A program made the position numbers and the translations under genes. The notes beneath the pieces are model-generated. The model saw only the letters and a program-made list of their open reading frames with translations, did no database searches and had not been told where the DNA came from. 5,161 nt of DNA from CAJXVY01 sp965660355 (GTDB lineage: Bacteria; Actinomycetota; Actinomycetes; Actinomycetales; Microbacteriaceae), in the NCBI GenBank assembly GCA_965660355.1, contig CBFHZN010000058.1:1-5161 (forward strand), in the 5' to 3' direction. The stretch's first letter is position 1, and each line of letters starts with the position of its first letter. Shown one piece after another: positions 1-5,161 of the stretch.

Positions 1-195
1 AGTGAAGATCAGGCGGCCAATTTCAAACCAATGCTTGCTAAAGACGCAGCAAAAAAGATGGTTGATGCCTTTGAGTCAGGAAAGCCAAGAATCACCGTCG
101 GCAAAGACGCGACCTTCATGGATCGCTACAGTCGCCTAAGCCCCATAGGTGCAGCCAATTTGATTTATAAGCAGATGAAGTCTCTTTTGGGATAA
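1..195 (+). CDS. C-terminal fragment of a probable short-chain dehydrogenase/reductase (SDR)
   Basis: This is the 3' end of a gene that begins left of the window. Frame 1 is open from the first base to a TAA at 193-195, giving 64 residues. The tail has an alanine/lysine-rich helix (around AKDAAKKMVDAFESGKPR), then a short strand with VGKDA, then a stretch with RLSPIGAANLIYKQMK. This matches the usual end of classical SDR oxidoreductases, where a helix bearing AA..(I/M)V.A...G is followed by (V/I)G.DA and a basic amphipathic C-terminal helix. The Rossmann glycine motif and the YxxxK catalytic pair lie outside the window, so cofactor and substrate cannot be judged. A hydrolase follows 72 bp downstream on the same strand and could be in the same operon. 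The SDR call is inferred from the tail alone. That it is coding is well supported by the open frame and the composition. Confidence 0.62.
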   Translation, partial: SEDQAANFKPMLAKDAAKKMVDAFESGKPRITVGKDATFMDRYSRLSPIGAANLIYKQMKSLLG

Positions 196-213
196 CTATC
201 CATTCGGATAGTT
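194..213 (+). other. Perfect 8-bp hairpin at the SDR stop codon
   Basis: AACTATCC (194-201) and GGATAGTT (206-213) are exact reverse complements around a 4-base loop ATTC. The left arm begins inside the TAA stop codon of the upstream gene. No run of T follows (the next bases are GTAACAAGTC), so it is not a classical intrinsic terminator. It could be a weak actinobacterial-type terminator, an RNA 3'-end stabiliser between two co-transcribed genes, or of no function. Confidence 0.45.
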
Positions 214-255
214 GTAACAAGTCATTCAATCAACTTATTGTTGGCAAACCCAATC

Positions 256-262
256 AAAGGAG
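256..262 (+). promoter_or_regulatory. Ribosome binding site of the alpha/beta hydrolase gene, inside a hairpin loop
   Basis: AAAGGAG lies 5 bases before the ATG at 268. An in-frame TGA at 265-267 directly precedes the ATG, so 268 is the earliest possible start and the SD confirms it. The flanking CAATC (251-255) and GATTG (262-266) are exact reverse complements, which would place most of the SD in a 6-base loop. Confidence 0.8.
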
Positions 263-267
263 ATTGA

Positions 268-1230
268 ATGACCGATAGATCACGCCTAGATCCAGAATCC
301 GTAGTCCCACTCGATGGCCTACTGCAGGCAATTCCCGGAGGCTTCAACGCCATCCCTGATATCCACGAACGACGTGCAACTGTTTCAGCACTTTTGGGTG
401 CGGCAGAAGTGCCTGAAAACCCAAACGTTTCATTTGAAGAACACATGGCCCCAGGACCCGCAGGGGATATCAAAGTTTGGGTTTACTCACCCAAGAATGC
501 CAAGAGCCCAACACCTGGAATTGTTTATATCCACGGTGGCGGAATGATTATGGGAAGTGTTGAAGCAGACCACGCAACAGCCCAGATGATGTGTGATGCA
601 CTGGGTGCAACCATTGCAAGCGTTGATTACAGAAAAGCACCTGAAAACCCATCTCCCGCAGCAACCGAGGATGTTTACGCTGCAACCCAGTGGTTTTTTG
701 ACAATGCTGAGGAACTTGGCGTTGATAAAAACATGATTGGTGCATACGGACAAAGTGCTGGTGGAGGACTGGCAATTTCGCTTGCACTAAAAGCCAGAGA
801 TGCAGGTGGGCCAGATCTCAAGTTCATGGCACCGATTTATCCAATGATTGATCACCGCAATGAGACCCATTCGTCAAAGTTGATTGATGATGTAGGCATC
901 TGGGATAGAGCAGGATCAATGGAGGCTTGGGATTGGTATTTAGGGGGAAATCAGCCAGACCAGCATTCCTCACCTGCACTAGCCCAAGACGTCAGCGAGC
1001 TCCCACCGACCTACATGGATGTGGGAGAGATGGACATGTTCAGAGATGAGGACCTGCAGTTTGTTCAGAGGTTATTGCAAGCTGATGTCAGGGTCGAGTT
1101 TCATGTATGGCCGGGGGCTTATCACGCATCAGAGATCTTTGCCGCTGATGCTGAGCTAAGTAAGACCATTTGGAGTAATCGACTGGCGGGAATCAACAGA
1201 GTAATTGATTACGCAAAAAGGATGAGCTAA
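268..1230 (+). CDS. Alpha/beta hydrolase of the HSL (family IV) esterase/lipase type
   Basis: This predicted cytoplasmic carboxylic-ester hydrolase has 320 residues, normal for the HSL-like (alpha/beta hydrolase fold-3) family. Visible landmarks, in order, are: an N-terminal cap region (about 1-60); the oxyanion-hole motif HGGG at residues 89-92; DYRKAPENPSP at 120-130, the family's DYRLAPEHPFPA block; the nucleophile elbow GQSAGGG with Ser163; GEMDMFRDED with the probable catalytic Asp256; and YHAS with the probable catalytic His286. The triad is therefore complete. The elbow has Gln162 where family IV enzymes most often have Asp or Glu. No signal peptide or membrane segment is seen. An in-frame stop just before the ATG and a good SD fix the start. 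It follows a probable SDR gene by 72 bp, which would fit a shared catabolic operon for an ester, lactone or terpenoid-like compound, but the substrate cannot be told from sequence. The fold and chemistry are confident; the physiological role is unknown. Confidence 0.93.
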   Translation: MTDRSRLDPESVVPLDGLLQAIPGGFNAIPDIHERRATVSALLGAAEVPENPNVSFEEHMAPGPAGDIKVWVYSPKNAKSPTPGIVYIHGGGMIMGSVEADHATAQMMCDALGATIASVDYRKAPENPSPAATEDVYAATQWFFDNAEELGVDKNMIGAYGQSAGGGLAISLALKARDAGGPDLKFMAPIYPMIDHRNETHSSKLIDDVGIWDRAGSMEAWDWYLGGNQPDQHSSPALAQDVSELPPTYMDVGEMDMFRDEDLQFVQRLLQADVRVEFHVWPGAYHASEIFAADAELSKTIWSNRLAGINRVIDYAKRMS

Positions 1231-1314
1231 ATAGAATCTGTGGATAAATGTCCGTATTAGGGCATACCTTCAAATTGAGTGTTGTGTAATCATTCACTCC
1301 TTTCTGTCGTTTGT

Positions 1315-1340
1315 AGAGGCTGGGGGAAACCCCAGCCTCT
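1315..1340 (+). terminator. Strong GC-rich hairpin with GAAA tetraloop, probable terminator
   Basis: AGAGGCTGGGG (1315-1325) pairs perfectly with CCCCAGCCTCT (1330-1340), giving an 11-bp stem closed by a GAAA tetraloop of the stable GNRA class. It lies 84 bp after the hydrolase stop and 39 bp before the nuclease start. No T-run follows on either strand. Actinobacterial terminators often lack a U-tract, so termination of the SDR-hydrolase transcript is the most likely role. The right arm overlaps a second perfect palindrome CTCTCTAGAGAG (1337-1348). Confidence 0.7.
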
Positions 1341-1367
1341 CTAGAGAGAAGCAATTAGGCTAAAAAT

Positions 1368-1373
1368 GGGAGG
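1368..1373 (+). promoter_or_regulatory. Ribosome binding site that selects a TTG start for the nuclease gene
   Basis: GGGAGG lies 6 bases before the TTG at 1380-1382. An in-frame TAG at 1356-1358 rules out any longer version. The next in-frame ATG is at codon 29, past the conserved CTHC motif, so the TTG is the only start that keeps the N-terminal motif. Confidence 0.8.
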
Positions 1374-1379
1374 CCAGAG

Positions 1380-2972
1380 TTGAAGGTCAAAAACGGTCAG
1401 TGGCGAATAGCCAGTCGAGATATCTTTCGCGGATTCAAATGCACTCACTGCACCCAGCTGTCGATGGCGGTGGCTGCGGGCCAAGAGGACATCATCGAAA
1501 TCGTAAAGGACTACGAGGAAGATCTTTCAAATAAATTACCTATCATCCAGGGAAACATCTGGGAGCGACAAATCTTTGATGAGCTGGTTGAGTCAATAGG
1601 TGATGACTTTCATGAACTTGAAAGCTTTTTAATGGATGACAGCCTAGAGGCGATGCATCACGGTTATCCGGTGATTGCCCAGGCTTATATGACCAAAACC
1701 TATGACGACATCATCTGGTCGGGTTTGGTTGATTTATTAGTTCGCGATGACTACGAGCTTTACTACGAGGACAACAAGATAGCTGCAAGGAAAACTGAAG
1801 GCGATCCAACTAAGTATCAAGTATTTGATATCAAGCACTCCAAAGAAGATAAAGAGGCCTATCAACTGCAGATAGCCAATTATCACGAGGTCTTATTAGA
1901 GCTTGGTTATGCAAGTGAAAAGCGTCCAGGGCTTGTTTTGAAAGATTTCAAGATACCGACTTATGACTATGCACTCATAAAGAAAAAACTAGATAACGCC
2001 CGTGAGCCACTTTTTGAGATGCTTAGAAAGCATGCTCCAGATGAGCCATTCGATAAAGACAAGATGCTCTGGCACTGCTTGAAACCAAGCACCTGCCTTG
2101 ATGTCTACTGTGATTATCCAAAGCTTTGCAAAGAGGAGTTCATTCGTGAAGACCACCTGTTTCAATTGCCAACCGCTCACCACACGCACCTAATCAAACT
2201 TCAGGCCGCTGGTCTAGGAACGGTTGAGTCGCTGACACACGTTGATTCATTCGCTGAGGTGCCTGGATTGAAGCCAGAGTTTGTCGAGCACTACACCCGC
2301 TGGGCACAAATCGTTCAAGAGGAGAAAACCACTGGCAAGCCCTATTACCGTCAAATTGCAAGACCCACCAGTGTTGGCTTGCCAGAGTTATCTCCAGGAG
2401 ATCTGTTTTTTGACATTGAGTGGTTCAACCCTGTTGGCAATGTCAACGATTTGAACTTCATGTGGGGGGCAGTTGATTCAGAGGGTGAATTCCATGCCTT
2501 TTTGGCCGATGACTACGAGGAAGAAAAAAAGGCCTTTGAAGACTTCATCATGTTTTCAATGAAGAAGTTGGAACAAGACCCGAACATGCATATCTATCAC
2601 TATCACAATCCAGAGCCGATCAGGATGCAGAAGATGCGTGACAGATATGACTATCTCCACACAGAAATAGAAATGCTTCTGCCAAGAATGGTTGATCTAA
2701 AAAAGATTGCTAATAAAGCAATTGAACCAGGGAGTGGTTCTTACAGCATCAAAAAACTTGAACGCTATTACGAGGCTGACAACAAACTAAACCGTGAAGG
2801 ACTTGTTGCCGCCGGAAGTGATGCTCTGTTGCAGTATCACATGTATGCAGAGGCTAAAAAGGCCGGTAAAGAGCAAGAAGCCAAGGACATCATGCAGATG
2901 ATTCTTGACTACAACGAAGATGACTGCCTCTCCACGAAGCTATTAGCCGAATGGCTGCATTCAATTAGCTAG
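1380..2972 (+). CDS. TM0106-type RecB-like putative nuclease with C-terminal RNase H-like (DEDD) domain
   Basis: This is a 530-residue soluble protein with no signal peptide or membrane segment. The N-terminal part (about 10-255) resembles a RecB/Cas4-type PD-(D/E)XK nuclease: GLVD with Asp118, DIK with Asp150 and Lys152, and Q164xxxY168. Cysteines sit at 21 and 24 (CTHC) and at 233, 239, 244 and 250. One N-terminal group plus one group after the nuclease core is the layout of AddB/Cas4 iron-sulfur sites, so a metal or Fe-S cluster is plausible but not proven. A middle segment (about 255-335) may contain a helix-hairpin-helix-like stretch (LQAAGLGTVESL...VPGL). The C-terminal part (about 340-528) is RNase_H_2/YprB-like: FFDIEWF (Asp345, Glu347), HNPEP (Glu412), VDL (Asp439), SYSIKKLE and YNEDDC (Asp514, Asp515). 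Both active sites look intact. Many actinobacterial relatives are, as I recall, about twice this length with a fused Dna2-like helicase; this one ends after the RNase H domain. The substrate is unknown, with DNA end processing or repair the likeliest. It is preceded by a terminator-like hairpin and followed 76 bp later by nagA, with no obvious functional link. Confidence 0.9.
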   Translation: MKVKNGQWRIASRDIFRGFKCTHCTQLSMAVAAGQEDIIEIVKDYEEDLSNKLPIIQGNIWERQIFDELVESIGDDFHELESFLMDDSLEAMHHGYPVIAQAYMTKTYDDIIWSGLVDLLVRDDYELYYEDNKIAARKTEGDPTKYQVFDIKHSKEDKEAYQLQIANYHEVLLELGYASEKRPGLVLKDFKIPTYDYALIKKKLDNAREPLFEMLRKHAPDEPFDKDKMLWHCLKPSTCLDVYCDYPKLCKEEFIREDHLFQLPTAHHTHLIKLQAAGLGTVESLTHVDSFAEVPGLKPEFVEHYTRWAQIVQEEKTTGKPYYRQIARPTSVGLPELSPGDLFFDIEWFNPVGNVNDLNFMWGAVDSEGEFHAFLADDYEEEKKAFEDFIMFSMKKLEQDPNMHIYHYHNPEPIRMQKMRDRYDYLHTEIEMLLPRMVDLKKIANKAIEPGSGSYSIKKLERYYEADNKLNREGLVAAGSDALLQYHMYAEAKKAGKEQEAKDIMQMILDYNEDDCLSTKLLAEWLHSIS

Positions 2973-3036
2973 CCCAGGTGAATTGGATTCTGGCCTTGAG
3001 CCTAATTTGGAATAGGGTTTAGGAAACCAGCCGATA

Positions 3037-3041
3037 TAGGA
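3037..3041 (+). promoter_or_regulatory. Ribosome binding site that selects a TTG start for nagA
   Basis: TAGGA lies 7 bases before the TTG at 3049-3051. The TAG within it (3037-3039) is an in-frame stop, so the TTG is the earliest start available. The first in-frame ATG is codon 57, just before the metal-binding HTH motif, which would be far too late. The SD is only moderate in strength. Confidence 0.65.
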
Positions 3042-3048
3042 ATCACCT

Positions 3049-4161
3049 TTGGAAAAAGTTTTAGTTCACAACTGCCGAACTCTTGCATCACCCGATCGGG
3101 CCGACAATTGGGTTCTGTTTAGCGACCGCATCTTGAAAACAGGAACCGGATCAACTTGGAACCAAGTACTATTTGACGAGTCAGTTGATGCAGCCGGAGG
3201 ATTTCTGACCCCAGCAATGGTTGACACCCACACTCATGGAGGGAATGGTCACTCTCCAAGCTCCAACATTGACTCTTTCAGGGCAATTCGTGATTTTCAA
3301 AAAAGTCAAGGCGTCCACTTCGGTGTAATCAGCCTTGTCACATCTGATCTAACAGAGATTTTGAAAGTTATTGAAACTGCCAAATCCTTTGCAGCTGAGG
3401 ACCCTGGATTTTTGGGCCTCCACCTCGAAGGACCTTTTCTTAGCCATGATCAGAAGGGTGCTCATGATGCTGCCCTGATTCGAAACCCTACAGATAGCGA
3501 ACTCCAGACCATCATCGGTGCCGGAGCAACTGCTTCAACGAACATCATTTTCTCCATGACTGTTGCTAGTGAGTTGTTTACCAATGTTCAGCTGGAGGTG
3601 CTGACCCAGGCAGGAATAGCTTTATGCCTTGGACACACAAACTCTAACTACCAGCAAGCCAAGCAATTTTTCGGCCTGCACGGCAAAGTTCTCACCCACG
3701 CATTCAATGCAATGCCCGGAATCCATCACAGAAAACCAGGCCCTGTCCCAGCTGCAATTGATAACCCAGAGACCCACTTGGAATTAATTGCCGACGGGAT
3801 TCATGTCCATTCAGCCGCCCTTCGATTGGTAGATCCAAAGAGAGTTCTGCTGGTAACAGATTCAATGGTTGCTACTGGTTTGGAGGATGGCGAATATCAG
3901 CTGGGAAGTCTGCAGGTTAAAGTTGAGGACTCGGTGGCTAGGACATCTGATGGCGCTTTAGCGGGTTCAACACTTACTATGCCTAGAGCTGTGAAGATTT
4001 ATTCAGAATCGATTGGAAATCCATCTTTGGCTTTGAAAGCCGCAGTTGAAAATCCCTTGCGCGCTTATGGCTTGAAACCAGCTTCTATGGAAACTGGGGA
4101 TGAGGCGAGGTTGGTTTTATGGAATGCAGAATTGAATTTGCTGAAAACCTTTAATCTTTAG
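3049..4161 (+). CDS. nagA: N-acetylglucosamine-6-phosphate deacetylase
   Basis: NagA removes the acetyl group from N-acetylglucosamine-6-phosphate, giving glucosamine-6-phosphate and acetate in the cytoplasm. The product feeds NagB and glycolysis, or cell-wall precursor synthesis. At 370 residues the length is typical. The amidohydrolase TIM barrel shows VDTHTHGG (Asp59, His61, His63), LHLEGPF (Glu127), LGHT (His196), LTHAFNAMP (His217), ADGIHVH (His252, His254), the catalytic VTDSM (Asp271) and a DGALAGS block. Small beta-sandwich strands lie at both ends, as usual. Having both histidines of the HxH motif resembles the Bacillus/mycobacterial type, which can hold two metals, rather than E. 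coli NagA, where these positions are not histidine. The gene starts with TTG behind a moderate SD, 76 bp after the nuclease gene. Its 3' end overlaps the convergent RpiR-type regulator by 11 bp. The regulator, whose family commonly controls sugar-phosphate pathways, supports the assignment. No nagB, transporter or kinase gene lies inside the window. Confidence 0.95.
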   Translation: MEKVLVHNCRTLASPDRADNWVLFSDRILKTGTGSTWNQVLFDESVDAAGGFLTPAMVDTHTHGGNGHSPSSNIDSFRAIRDFQKSQGVHFGVISLVTSDLTEILKVIETAKSFAAEDPGFLGLHLEGPFLSHDQKGAHDAALIRNPTDSELQTIIGAGATASTNIIFSMTVASELFTNVQLEVLTQAGIALCLGHTNSNYQQAKQFFGLHGKVLTHAFNAMPGIHHRKPGPVPAAIDNPETHLELIADGIHVHSAALRLVDPKRVLLVTDSMVATGLEDGEYQLGSLQVKVEDSVARTSDGALAGSTLTMPRAVKIYSESIGNPSLALKAAVENPLRAYGLKPASMETGDEARLVLWNAELNLLKTFNL

Positions 4162-5047
4162 ATTTTCCATTTACTTTTTGGTTATAAGAAAGCCTGTTAT
4201 CACTGACGGCATCATAGGTTTTTTCCAAAGAAGCAGAGGCTGTTTTATAAAGGCTTTGCATAATTCGCACAAACAAGAAATCAACTACCGCCAGCTGCAC
4301 GATTCTGGAACTCATGGCGCCTGATCGGAACCTGGATTCTTTGGCGGCAGTAACCAGAACATTGTCTGCTAGTCGACCGATTGGTGATGCTGGGTGATTT
4401 GTGATGGAGATTGCCTTGGCTCCTGATTTTTTAGCTGTTTCTAAAACTTGGTAGGTCTCTGTTGTGACACCAGAGTGGGAAATGGCGATAGCAACATCTT
4501 GAGAATTCAAAACCGCAGCGCTTGTCAAAGCCAAGTGGTTATCCGACCAGCAAAATGCTGTTAGACCAATTCGATGCAGTTTTTCCTGCAAATCCATAGC
4601 CGCTAAAAAACTTGATCCCAAACCATAAATATCTAACCTTCGACAATTGATGATTGCCTCCGCTGCCGCGTCTAAGGCATCTCGATCAATCCCTCTGGCA
4701 GTGTCATTGATAGCTTCCGCCTCTTGAAAAGAAATCTTTGAAAGGGTTTCTTCAATCCCGTCCTCTTCGGTTATTGCCCCACCTGCAATGGCAAATTTTT
4801 CCTTCTCATTGCGATGTCTTTCAAGGGCAATCGCAATGCCGGATCGCAGTTCCGGGTAGCCAGAAAAGCCAAGCGATTCACAAAATCTGGTGATGGTTGA
4901 GGAGCTGACATCTGCGTATTTAGCAAGCTCACCGATGGTTTTATCAGCAACGGCTTCCAAGTCGGCAGTTATTTTTTCAGCGAGGATGAGTTGAGCCGGA
5001 GTGAGGTTTTTGCGGTAGGCATTTATTCGCTGCTCCAGGTCCAGCAT
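4151..5047 (-). CDS. RpiR/MurR-family transcriptional regulator with SIS domain
   Basis: This is a 298-residue cytoplasmic DNA-binding regulator, a normal length for the family. The N-terminal HTH_6 domain (about 1-77) contains the helix-turn-helix TIGELAKYADVSSSTITRFC (37-56) followed by ESLGFSGYPELR, a signature RpiR block. The C-terminal SIS domain (about 125-260) carries YGLGSS (Ser145, Ser146), HRIG, the phosphosugar loop ISHSGVTTET (189-198) and the strand-loop ISITNHPASPIGRLAD. Such domains bind phosphorylated sugars and switch DNA binding. A 30-residue polar tail follows. The neighbour nagA suggests N-acetylglucosamine-6-phosphate or glucosamine-6-phosphate as effector; this is inference, and other sugar phosphates such as N-acetylmuramic acid 6-phosphate are possible. 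The ATG start is supported by AAGGAG 5 bases upstream. The stop codon lies inside the last codons of nagA on the opposite strand. Whether it represses or activates cannot be read from sequence. The 114 bp upstream is AT-rich and palindromic, suggesting autoregulation or control of a divergent gene. Confidence 0.93.
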   Translation of the reverse strand: MLDLEQRINAYRKNLTPAQLILAEKITADLEAVADKTIGELAKYADVSSSTITRFCESLGFSGYPELRSGIAIALERHRNEKEKFAIAGGAITEEDGIEETLSKISFQEAEAINDTARGIDRDALDAAAEAIINCRRLDIYGLGSSFLAAMDLQEKLHRIGLTAFCWSDNHLALTSAAVLNSQDVAIAISHSGVTTETYQVLETAKKSGAKAISITNHPASPIGRLADNVLVTAAKESRFRSGAMSSRIVQLAVVDFLFVRIMQSLYKTASASLEKTYDAVSDNRLSYNQKVNGKSKD

Positions 5048-5052
5048 CTTTG

Positions 5053-5058
5053 CTCCTT
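5053..5058 (-). promoter_or_regulatory. Ribosome binding site of the RpiR-type regulator
   Basis: On the minus strand AAGGAG lies 5 bases before the ATG (complement of 5045-5047). This is the strongest SD-type match in the right part of the window and supports the chosen start. Confidence 0.8.
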
Positions 5059-5076
5059 ATTTGTTTCTATTTTGCC

Positions 5077-5104
5077 AGATTAGTGAAAAAGAAAAATATC
5101 TCAA
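5077..5104 (-). promoter_or_regulatory. Candidate promoter of the RpiR-type regulator
   Basis: Reading the minus strand, TTGAGA (5104-5099) is followed after 16 bases by TAATCT (5082-5077). The latter fits the loose TAnnnT -10 pattern common in actinobacteria. A start about seven bases further on would leave a short 5' leader of roughly 20-25 bases that includes the SD. In DNA this AT-rich, chance matches are easy, so the exact boxes are uncertain. Confidence 0.35.
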
Positions 5105-5112
5105 AATAATAA

Positions 5113-5128
5113 ATATTTTCAAAAATAT
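5113..5128. promoter_or_regulatory. Perfect 7-2-7 inverted repeat, candidate RpiR operator
   Basis: ATATTTT (5113-5119) and AAAATAT (5122-5128) are exact reverse complements around CA. The repeat lies just upstream of the candidate promoter of the SIS-domain regulator. A further copy of AAAAATAT occurs at 5092-5099, matching 5121-5128 as a direct repeat. RpiR-family proteins commonly bind inverted repeats near their own genes, so this is the best operator candidate here. The high AT content makes chance palindromes more likely, which limits confidence. Confidence 0.35.
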
Positions 5129-5161
5129 GTTTTTCTCTGAAATTTTTGTTATATCGTCTTC

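Noticed and set aside
222..787. Several overlapping open frames inside the esterase gene (minus strand 222-473, 487-753 and 548-787; plus strand 314-547)
   Set aside because: They lie wholly or mostly inside a gene with a complete catalytic triad and a clear SD. Their translations are low-complexity or cysteine/histidine-rich in the manner of out-of-frame reading, and none has a convincing SD or motif.
1257..1303. Possible promoter for the nuclease gene in the gap after the esterase (TTGAGT at 1275-1280, TAATCA at 1287-1292)
   Set aside because: The two boxes are only 6 bases apart, and no pair with a 16-18 base spacer was found. The promoter must be elsewhere or too divergent to call by eye.
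1989..2189. Minus-strand open frame of 66 codons inside the nuclease gene
   Set aside because: It lies antisense to the cysteine-rich segment of a well-supported protein, with no recognisable domain.
1380..2972. Nuclease considered as a Cas4 or part of a CRISPR or defence island
   Set aside because: The Cas4-like cysteine layout and RecB motifs are present. However, the protein also has a C-terminal RNase H-like domain typical of the TM0106 family, no repeat array is visible, and the neighbours are metabolic genes.
2973..3048. Independent promoter for nagA
   Set aside because: TTGGAT (2983-2988) and TTGAGC (2996-3001) have no -10 partner at proper spacing. Co-transcription with the nuclease or an atypical promoter cannot be told apart.
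5126..5155. Plus-strand divergent promoter with TATATC at 5150-5155
   Set aside because: The -10-like box is plausible but no -35 match lies at the right distance, and the downstream gene is outside the window.

Overview
The window looks like chromosomal DNA of a moderate- to low-GC actinobacterium, of the kind with small streamlined genomes such as freshwater or marine lineages. This is an inference. It rests on the moderate overall GC, the dense packing, two TTG start codons each with its own Shine-Dalgarno (SD) sequence, a U-tract-less hairpin terminator, and the protein types. No rRNA or marker gene is present to fix the taxonomy.

Region 1 (1-1230, + strand): the last 64 codons of what appears to be a short-chain dehydrogenase/reductase (SDR), then a complete alpha/beta hydrolase of the hormone-sensitive-lipase (HSL, family IV) type. 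The 72-bp gap between them holds a perfect 8-bp hairpin that includes the SDR stop codon. The hydrolase SD lies in the loop of a second small hairpin. The two genes may be co-transcribed. An 11-bp stem with a GAAA tetraloop (1315-1340) closes the unit.

Region 2 (1380-2972, + strand): a 530-residue putative nuclease of the TM0106 RecB-like family. It appears to join an N-terminal PD-(D/E)XK (RecB/Cas4-like) nuclease domain, with six conserved-looking cysteines suggestive of a metal or Fe-S site, to a C-terminal DEDD-type RNase H-like domain. No helicase domain is attached and no CRISPR or cas gene is nearby. Its biological role is the least known thing in the window.

Region 3 (3049-5161): amino-sugar catabolism. 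A complete N-acetylglucosamine-6-phosphate deacetylase (nagA, + strand) converges tail-to-tail, with an 11-bp overlap, on a complete RpiR/MurR-type regulator (- strand) made of an N-terminal helix-turn-helix and a C-terminal SIS sugar-phosphate-binding domain. The regulator is preceded by a very AT-rich region (about 15% GC over 5081-5154) holding a perfect 7-2-7 inverted repeat. That region is probably its promoter and operator, and may be shared with a divergent gene beyond the right edge. The likely logic is that the SIS domain senses an amino-sugar phosphate and controls local uptake and catabolic genes, with NagA making glucosamine-6-phosphate.

No tRNA, rRNA, insertion sequence, CRISPR array or prophage gene was seen. 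No gene-free stretch exceeds 300 bases; the longest is 1231-1379.
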